This document shows positions 33,543 through 39,055 of a stretch of 39,055 nucleotides of DNA, piece by piece (the first letter of the stretch is position 1; each line of letters starts with the position of its first letter). The position numbers and the translations under genes were made by a program. This DNA is from an uncultured Bermanella sp. (GTDB taxonomy: Bacteria; Pseudomonadota; Gammaproteobacteria; Pseudomonadales; Oceanobacteraceae), in NCBI GenBank assembly GCA_913058575.1, contig CAJXRF010000001.1, positions 1-39,055 of the forward strand, in the 5' to 3' direction. The notes under the pieces were generated by a model, which made no database searches, was not told the DNA's origin, and saw only the letters and a program-made list of their open reading frames with translations.

Positions 33543-35234
33543 TTATAGAAAACCCTGTTCCTCGAAAACATTTCTTAAATTGTTCACGGGCATGCATCCG
33601 GATTCAAGGAATATGCGATGAAATGCCTGATCAATTTCTATGCTGCTTAGGTTTTTCTTATTGGATTGAATAATTTCATTTTTGAGCTTCCAAACCATGC
33701 GGTTGCCTGTTAAATAGCTTAATGGATAGCTTTGTTCCGTCGAATACCAGTTTAGTTCGGCCTGAACTCGTCCATCGGTAAACCCGGTGGCTTCTTTAAG
33801 AAGCTTGGCGGCATTAACAAATGGATCTTGTGAGTCGAATTTTAAATCTAATCCTACCTCGAGATAGGCGATATTACCCGTCATAAAGTAAAGATCAATA
33901 CCTACCCGTGCAACCAGTCTAGACATTTCTCGTTTCGCTATAAAACGAACTTCATCAATTAAGTTTTTATCAACATAGCCTTGGTCAAGCATGTAATCTT
34001 CAAGCATAGTGGTCCAGCCTTCAGCATGCTCATTTGCGCTAAAGATGCGACGCACAAAAGAAGGGTGCTGAGCTGCGGTGGAAAATTGCAGGTGGTGACC
34101 AGGAATGCCCTCGTGAATCATCATCACAGGAATACCTAATTCGGTATGCTCGGCCAGTTCATTTTCTTTTAAAGTTAGATAAACAAGGCTGGTTTTTTTA
34201 CCTTCACGAAGTGCTAAGGGTGGCCACATAGCACCGGCTGGGATAACAGGCTCTAAAAATGTAGGCGTCTGCATTATTTTCATGTCTTGTGATAGCGGGA
34301 TGTCAAATAGCTTCCGTTCGCTAATAAAAGATTGAATGGAGTCCATTTCTGCGTAGTAATAATCTAGGACAGATTCAATTTTTCCGTTTTTTAGTTTGGC
34401 GGCAAAAATATTATTTAGATGTTCTTGAAGCTCGCTTTGGCCAGTGTTTTCATCGAGAGCGTATTTTGCATTAAGTTTTTTTGTAAGCGTACATAATAAA
34501 ACGTGTGTTTCGCTCATAAAATCTTTTGCCATGGCAGTGAGTTGCGCTGGGCTGTAATGAATATTTCGAATAGCCAACAGCTCATTAACTTTGTCCTCAC
34601 CAATGGTGAAGTCATCAATGGTGTGCCTTTCACCTAACTCTTTTAAGTATTCCCATAGGGCGGTGTTGGTACGGTTTATAGCGGATTCAAGGAGTGTAAG
34701 TTTTGGGTAGTTTTCTTGTGCCGCCCAGCTTCGAATGCTCTCGAATAGCGACGGCAGACCTTCTCCTTGCGTTAATTCAATTTGCAGCCAGCGAGTAATG
34801 GGTTCAGCAATCACTTCTGCTTCAGCTTTAAGGTAGCCTGTAGATTGTTCTAGTCGTGTCAGTATGTTGTCTAAACGTTCATGAGCTGGACGCTCATCAT
34901 TTACAAATAATTGAAAAATACCTGCGCTGATGCCATCTACGCCATTAGGCTTTCTTTGCCTTTGAGGAAGGTCATGCAGTTTTAGATTATCAAAAAATAA
35001 GTCTTGCTCAATCGAGCGAGTCATAAGCTCTAAGTCTAGTGACTCCTGGAAATTATTTGAAGTGCAGGCATGTATTTTCTCAAGCAATTTTTTTGCTTTA
35101 TTTTGTCGTTGATTGGCATATTTGAGACTTGGGTCACCAAGTTCTCCTGAAAAATCTGTGCAGCCCAGAGCCATATTCAAATCGGCATCAGATAAAATAT
35201 ATTGCTTAAACTCTTCTTCAATGGCTGTGAACAT
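33543..35234 (-). CDS. DUF885-family putative metallopeptidase
   Basis: A 563-residue protein of the DUF885 family. The zinc-binding motif HEGIPGHHLQ begins at His374, with Glu375 as likely catalytic residue and a second His pair at 380-381; the third ligand is probably the Glu in the downstream SANEHAEGWTTMLEDYML. Helical segments dominate the rest. No signal peptide is visible (the N-terminus MFTAIEEEFKQYIL is polar), whereas many family members are exported lipoproteins, so this version may be cytosolic. The start at 35234 gives a usual length. Function as a peptidase is inferred from the motif. It is a separate unit closed by the terminator at 33489. Confidence 0.85.
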   Translation of the reverse strand: MFTAIEEEFKQYILSDADLNMALGCTDFSGELGDPSLKYANQRQNKAKKLLEKIHACTSNNFQESLDLELMTRSIEQDLFFDNLKLHDLPQRQRKPNGVDGISAGIFQLFVNDERPAHERLDNILTRLEQSTGYLKAEAEVIAEPITRWLQIELTQGEGLPSLFESIRSWAAQENYPKLTLLESAINRTNTALWEYLKELGERHTIDDFTIGEDKVNELLAIRNIHYSPAQLTAMAKDFMSETHVLLCTLTKKLNAKYALDENTGQSELQEHLNNIFAAKLKNGKIESVLDYYYAEMDSIQSFISERKLFDIPLSQDMKIMQTPTFLEPVIPAGAMWPPLALREGKKTSLVYLTLKENELAEHTELGIPVMMIHEGIPGHHLQFSTAAQHPSFVRRIFSANEHAEGWTTMLEDYMLDQGYVDKNLIDEVRFIAKREMSRLVARVGIDLYFMTGNIAYLEVGLDLKFDSQDPFVNAAKLLKEATGFTDGRVQAELNWYSTEQSYPLSYLTGNRMVWKLKNEIIQSNKKNLSSIEIDQAFHRIFLESGCMPVNNLRNVFEEQGFL

Positions 35235-35910
35235 TTATAGGCTCCATATACCCAATATAGGTATATTCATTAATATAATTTGCTATAGATGCGTGATGAA
35301 TAGCAAATAATTTTTATCATGCAATACGAAAATTAGAAATTAATAGCCAATACAAGGACGTTCAGCTAAAAAGTGAATTGTTAGTGTTGGCTGGGATAAC
35401 AATACAGTTCAAAACCAGAGCCATATTCGATCAAGGTCCATAAATTTTATATGGTTTGCTTATAACCGAGCAACAATCATAACGATTTAGGCCATGTTAC
35501 AAAATATGATCGTTGAGCAATATTAGTAATTCTAATGGCGATTAAGTTTTTCTTATTGAGGATGGAAACATAACGAATTACATTCCATATGCGAAATATG
35601 ATTTATAGCTTGAAGTATAATATATTTCCACTCACAAACGGAATTTTAATATGAGTAATGGGGACTTGTCTTAAAATTTAATTTCGGCACAGGATTAGCC
35701 GGATAGGCTGGCTTTTTATGGAAGCACCAGTGAATTAAAGCTGAAATGCGATTGGGATCTATATTTTTCAATTTTATTTTTGTGTTGTATTGATTTTGCA
35801 TTGAAGGAATAAATTTCAATAGAATAATTATTTTTAAGTTGCATTATTCTATTTTTAAGCGCCAGCCAAGCTGGTTTGGCTTTTAGGATGGCACGTCAAT
35901 ATTACAAGAT

Positions 35911-35931
35911 GATCATTGATCATTGATCATT
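35911..35931 (+). repeat. three tandem copies of GATCATT
   Basis: The 7-mer GATCATT occurs three times without interruption, preceded by a further GAT. Each unit contains the palindrome TGATCA when joined to its neighbour. It lies in the long gap upstream of the receptor gene. Confidence 0.85.
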
Positions 35932-36196
35932 AAAAAGAAATCGCTCGTTACTTTGTCATAGTTGCAAAGTAAATGGCTTAAGGACGTTTTCATTAATTAC
36001 TTAAGGCACTGAATAGCCAGTAATTAATAAAGATGCCCTTAAAGTTAGCATTAAGATTTGGGTTGTGTGCGATAAGAGTGCATAACCAGTTTTAATTTAA
36101 CTGTGCCAGTACGTCGATCAGCATAGTGATATGCGATTTGATTTTTGACCCGCTGATAATTATTAATAAATAGTTTTATGCAGAATGAAATCAGTT

Positions 36197-36213
36197 GCCC
36201 TAGGGAGTAGGGC
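36197..36213 (+). promoter_or_regulatory. hairpin in the likely 5' leader of the TonB-dependent receptor gene
   Basis: GCCCTA (36197-36202) pairs with TAGGGC (36208-36213); the loop is GGGAG. It stands 61 bases upstream of the receptor ATG. The loop resembles the receptor's own Shine-Dalgarno GGGGAG at 36260-36265. It could modulate translation or bind a factor; no regulator is known here. Confidence 0.35.
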
Positions 36214-36274
36214 ATTCAATACATAATAAAAAATGAACATTACTAAACAATTTAGTTTAAATGGGGAGTAGTAC

Positions 36275-38956
36275 ATGCGGAAGCATATAAATCTTGCAAA
36301 GGCAGTTAAGCTGGCAAGTGTAACAATGATAATGGGCGCAGCCATGCTTCCTTTATCTTTGGCACAAGCTGAAGAAGAACAATTAAATTCTCAACTGGCG
36401 GTTGAAGAGTCGGAGGAAGAGGTTGAAGAGGTATTTGTAACTGGTTCTCGTATTGCAACGACTGTAGCTGATACACCGCGTCCAGTTACGGTTTTATCTA
36501 GTGAATCCTTGGAAGCGGCTGGTATGGAAAACATTGCGGATGTTTTACGTAATACTTCTTATAACACTATGGGTTCCTATAGAGAGCAATCTGGTTCGTC
36601 ATTTGGTGGTGCAGCTCTCATTAACCTTAAAGGTTTGGGGGAAGAATACACAGCCGTATTAATTAATGGTCGTCGTGTACCGGGTAATCCTTTCACGGGT
36701 TCATCGGCAGTAGATTTATCGACAATTCCAATGTCTGCAGTTGAGCGCGTAGAAATATTGACCGATAGCGCTTCAGCAGTTTACGGTGCCGATGCAATTG
36801 GTGGTGTAATTAACGTTATCATGAAGACTGATTTTGATGGCACCATATTCGAAATTTCTACTTCTCGCCCTGAACGTGATGACGCTAACCTGGATAATGT
36901 AAAAGCCACATTTGGCAGCTCTAGCGAAGAGGGCTCGGTACTTTTCTCCATTGATTGGCAGAAAAAAGGTTATATAGCCGATTCAGATCGAGACTTCTCA
37001 GGCGTAAACTTCTTATCTGATGCTCCCATTCCTACTGATGGTGTAGATGTAACCGGTGCTAATGGGGGCGGTAATACTGGTTTCGCGCCGGACTTTTCAT
37101 CTGCTTTCATTGTGGGTGATTGTGATGAGGACTACTATCTGGAAATGCTGAATCCATTCGGAGTAACCGGAACAGGTTGTGGTTATAAGTATTCAGATGT
37201 TTCTGTCATGACCATGGGTGTTGAGCGTTTTTCCACATTCATGGATGCTCGTCGTAAGATAGGTGGAGGCCATGAGGTCTATTTGGAAAATCGAACTACG
37301 CTAGCGGAAACCTTTGGTCGATTTGCCCCAGCCATTGGCCCTTTCACAATTGATGCAGCAGCACCTATCAATGATCAAGGTGCAGATTATGTTCTTTACC
37401 ATCGCTTTGTAGGGCATGGCCCACGAGATGACTACGCACGCATTTCAGAATTCGATACCGTGGGTGGCATAAACGGTACCCTGTTCGACGATACAATTAA
37501 TTACGATTTGAGCGCGCGCAGATATAATTATGCAGCGGCTTCGTTTGGTAATAACTATGTACTAAAATCGGTTATCGCAGATTTGGTTACATCCGGCGAT
37601 TACGACCCAACCGATCCGAATGATCCGTCCAATGCAGATGCCATAACCCTAAGTAAGGCCAGCATATCTCGTGATTTGGGTACTGAAGTTTCGGCGTTTT
37701 ATTTTACGTTTGATGGTATGACTGAAGTTGCAGGTTTTGGTATAGGCTGGGCTGCTGGTCTTGAGCAGTCTTCTGAAGATTATCAGGACAAATACGATTC
37801 CTATCGTGAAGCTCAAAACGTGATAGGTGCATCTGGTAATACATCTGAAGGTTCCCGTGAGCGTTGGGCTGCATTTGGTGAAGCGCAAGTGAATATCACT
37901 GAAGACTTTAATGTAAACCTGGCTGTTCGATACGATGATTACAATGATTTTGGTGGGAATGTCTCTCCTCAAATTTCTGCTCGTTATGCACTTGGTGACA
38001 GGATGACTGTACGTGCATCTGCTGGTAAAGGATTTAAAGCGCCAAATTTAGGAGATATGTATTCCCTATACGCAAGAGATGCACAGCAAGGTTTAGATAC
38101 TACCCGATGTGCAGCTCAGGTTGCAGCGGGCCAGCTTGCATCTGAGGATGACTGTGCAAGTACACAATTGGCAGTCTATACAGGTGGTAATCCAGAGCTA
38201 GAAGCTGAAGAATCCACTTCGTTTAATGTGGGTATAGTGCTAGAGCCTATTGACGACCTATTGGTTAGCATCGACTATTACTCCCTTACAATCGATGATG
38301 TTGTAGTTGAACTTGAGGTAGAAGATATATTTGCCTTAGAACAAGCCGGTAATTTGCCTGATGGTGTTGTTGTTAACCGTGGTGCATCAGATGCTGATGG
38401 CGTACCAGGTATTGTGACTTTGTGTGCTTCCGATGTTCCACCAAACTGTGGCTTAATTAATGTTTTTGCAAACTTAGATAAGCGTGAGGTAGCAGGTGCA
38501 GACTTGCGTTTGGAATACACGGTGGATACGGCTATTGGAACATTTAGACCAGAACTTCATTGGTCTCATGTGACAGAGTATAAAGAGACAACCATCGCTG
38601 GTGAGATTGATCGTTTAGGTAGCCAAAATGGTGATAAATTGTATCCAACGGACCGAGCTAATTTGTCGTTAGCATATGATAATGGCCCCTTGTCTGTTCA
38701 TTACCTATACAATTGGATTAGTGAAGTCGATGCTACTTCAGGCGGTAAATTTGAAGCATGGGACATGCACACGGTGAACGCCAGTTACGAAACCGCAGAA
38801 GATGTAACACTATCATTAGGTATACGTAATCTAACGGATGAAGACCCTTCAGTTGATACAAACGCAGGCTGGAACGCAGGCACTTCACAAGCATCACTTT
38901 CTATGTATGATATTGGTGGTCGCACATTCCTAGCATCTGTTAAGGTGGAATTTTAA
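36275..38956 (+). CDS. TonB-dependent outer-membrane receptor
   Basis: An 893-residue outer-membrane receptor. Residues 1-32 are a signal peptide ending AQA, followed by an acidic stretch with the TonB-box-like EEVFVTGSRI (about residues 50-60). The plug domain, of about 65-180, includes RVEILTDSASAVYGADAIGG and VINVIMKTDFDG. The remainder is a 22-strand barrel ending in Phe (FLASVKVEF), the usual outer-membrane insertion signal. Two Cys pairs are seen in loops (GDCDEDYYLEM-GTGCGYKY; TRCAAQV-DDCASTQ). The 'VTGSRI' type of start is common in receptors for peptides, oligosaccharides or other non-siderophore ligands in marine bacteria. Ligand unknown. The ATG at 36275 has GGGGAG six bases upstream. 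The window's TonB2 system could energise it. Confidence 0.92.
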   Translation: MRKHINLAKAVKLASVTMIMGAAMLPLSLAQAEEEQLNSQLAVEESEEEVEEVFVTGSRIATTVADTPRPVTVLSSESLEAAGMENIADVLRNTSYNTMGSYREQSGSSFGGAALINLKGLGEEYTAVLINGRRVPGNPFTGSSAVDLSTIPMSAVERVEILTDSASAVYGADAIGGVINVIMKTDFDGTIFEISTSRPERDDANLDNVKATFGSSSEEGSVLFSIDWQKKGYIADSDRDFSGVNFLSDAPIPTDGVDVTGANGGGNTGFAPDFSSAFIVGDCDEDYYLEMLNPFGVTGTGCGYKYSDVSVMTMGVERFSTFMDARRKIGGGHEVYLENRTTLAETFGRFAPAIGPFTIDAAAPINDQGADYVLYHRFVGHGPRDDYARISEFDTVGGINGTLFDDTINYDLSARRYNYAAASFGNNYVLKSVIADLVTSGDYDPTDPNDPSNADAITLSKASISRDLGTEVSAFYFTFDGMTEVAGFGIGWAAGLEQSSEDYQDKYDSYREAQNVIGASGNTSEGSRERWAAFGEAQVNITEDFNVNLAVRYDDYNDFGGNVSPQISARYALGDRMTVRASAGKGFKAPNLGDMYSLYARDAQQGLDTTRCAAQVAAGQLASEDDCASTQLAVYTGGNPELEAEESTSFNVGIVLEPIDDLLVSIDYYSLTIDDVVVELEVEDIFALEQAGNLPDGVVVNRGASDADGVPGIVTLCASDVPPNCGLINVFANLDKREVAGADLRLEYTVDTAIGTFRPELHWSHVTEYKETTIAGEIDRLGSQNGDKLYPTDRANLSLAYDNGPLSVHYLYNWISEVDATSGGKFEAWDMHTVNASYETAEDVTLSLGIRNLTDEDPSVDTNAGWNAGTSQASLSMYDIGGRTFLASVKVEF

Positions 38957-38978
38957 TTAGTTAATATAATGAATAAAG

Positions 38979-39004
38979 AAAGGAGAGCTTCGGCTCTCTT
39001 TTTT
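38979..39004 (+). terminator. intrinsic terminator of the receptor gene
   Basis: AAAGGAGAGC pairs with GCTCTCTTTT around a TTCG tetraloop (ten base pairs, one G-U), with the T run continuing to 39004. It stands 22 bases after the receptor stop codon. Confidence 0.93.
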
Positions 39005-39055
39005 AATTCATTAACCGCAGTGATTTCAAATGAACTAATGCCGTTCTTATTTGTA

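Larger units (their letters stand above)
35235..36274. other. gene-free kilobase upstream of the TonB-dependent receptor
   Basis: No credible gene lies here on either strand. Visible structures: a 7-base dyad ATATACC/GGTATAT at 35246-35252 and 35260-35266, next to the DUF885 start; a 9-base dyad ATTTGCTAT/ATAGCAAAT at 35278-35286 and 35300-35308; an AT-rich dyad AGAATAA/TTATTCT at about 35821-35850; and a hairpin CCAGC-CAA-GCTGG at 35862-35874 followed by TTTGGCTTTT. The stretch may contain an unannotated small RNA or a decayed gene. I cannot support either from sequence. Confidence 0.5.

Noticed and set aside
35911-35931. CRISPR-like repeat array
   Set aside because: The three 7-base units are directly adjacent, with no spacers; they are a short tandem repeat only.

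Overview
The window reads as chromosomal DNA of a moderately AT-rich, probably marine, gammaproteobacterium (Oceanospirillales/Alteromonadales-like). This is inferred from a TonB2-type energy-transducing operon with TtpC, DUF3450 and TPR partners, an ArgP/ArgO pair, an MdlAB-type ABC pair, an OmpA-independent TonB-dependent receptor and a Gram-negative peptide importer. No rRNA, tRNA, CRISPR array, phage gene or replication origin was recognised, so the genus assignment is only a guess.

Layout. 1-444: the tail of a bacteriocin-type (RaxB/CvaB-like) ABC exporter, broken by a one-base frameshift. 473-3916: an SseA-like sulfurtransferase, then an AraC-family regulator divergent from a long-chain-type acyl-CoA dehydrogenase, which is followed by an unusual terminator with many G-U pairs. 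4321-6729: a large secreted multidomain protein with a DUF2341 N-terminus. 7087-8255: a complete IS4-family insertion with inverted repeats and an exact 9-base target duplication, but a transposase broken by frameshifts and an internal deletion. 8588-10209: a LysE/ArgO-type amino-acid exporter divergent from its likely ArgP-type regulator.

10277-15396 (minus strand) is a tightly packed six-gene TonB2 operon, in transcription order DUF3450 coiled-coil protein, TtpC-like long MotA/TolQ/ExbB protein, short ExbB, ExbD, TonB and a TPR protein. Divergent from it, 15814-21943 is a four-gene peptide ABC importer: a substrate-binding lipoprotein with an additional C-terminal membrane helix, two permeases (one with extra membrane segments) and a fused double ATPase. 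Convergent to it is an RND permease with its membrane-fusion partner (22059-26164).

26658-28292 is a small accessory stretch (GNAT acetyltransferase, short lipoprotein, nucleotidyltransferase) that looks more AT-rich than its surroundings. 28402-35234 (minus strand) holds an M17 leucyl aminopeptidase, the two halves of an MdlA/MdlB-type heterodimeric ABC exporter and a DUF885 metallopeptidase-like protein. After a gene-free kilobase, 36275-38956 encodes a TonB-dependent outer-membrane receptor closed by a textbook terminator.

Taken together, outer-membrane uptake energised by a TonB2 system, a peptide importer next door and two peptidase-type enzymes fit a lifestyle of scavenging peptides or other large ligands. 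This link is an inference from gene content; the window does not prove the proteins work together. The most unusual items are the doubly anchored binding protein, the apparent shared architecture of DUF3450 and the TtpC periplasmic domain, the terminator lying on the apparent start of the MdlA-like gene, and the IS copy with a dead transposase but clean ends.
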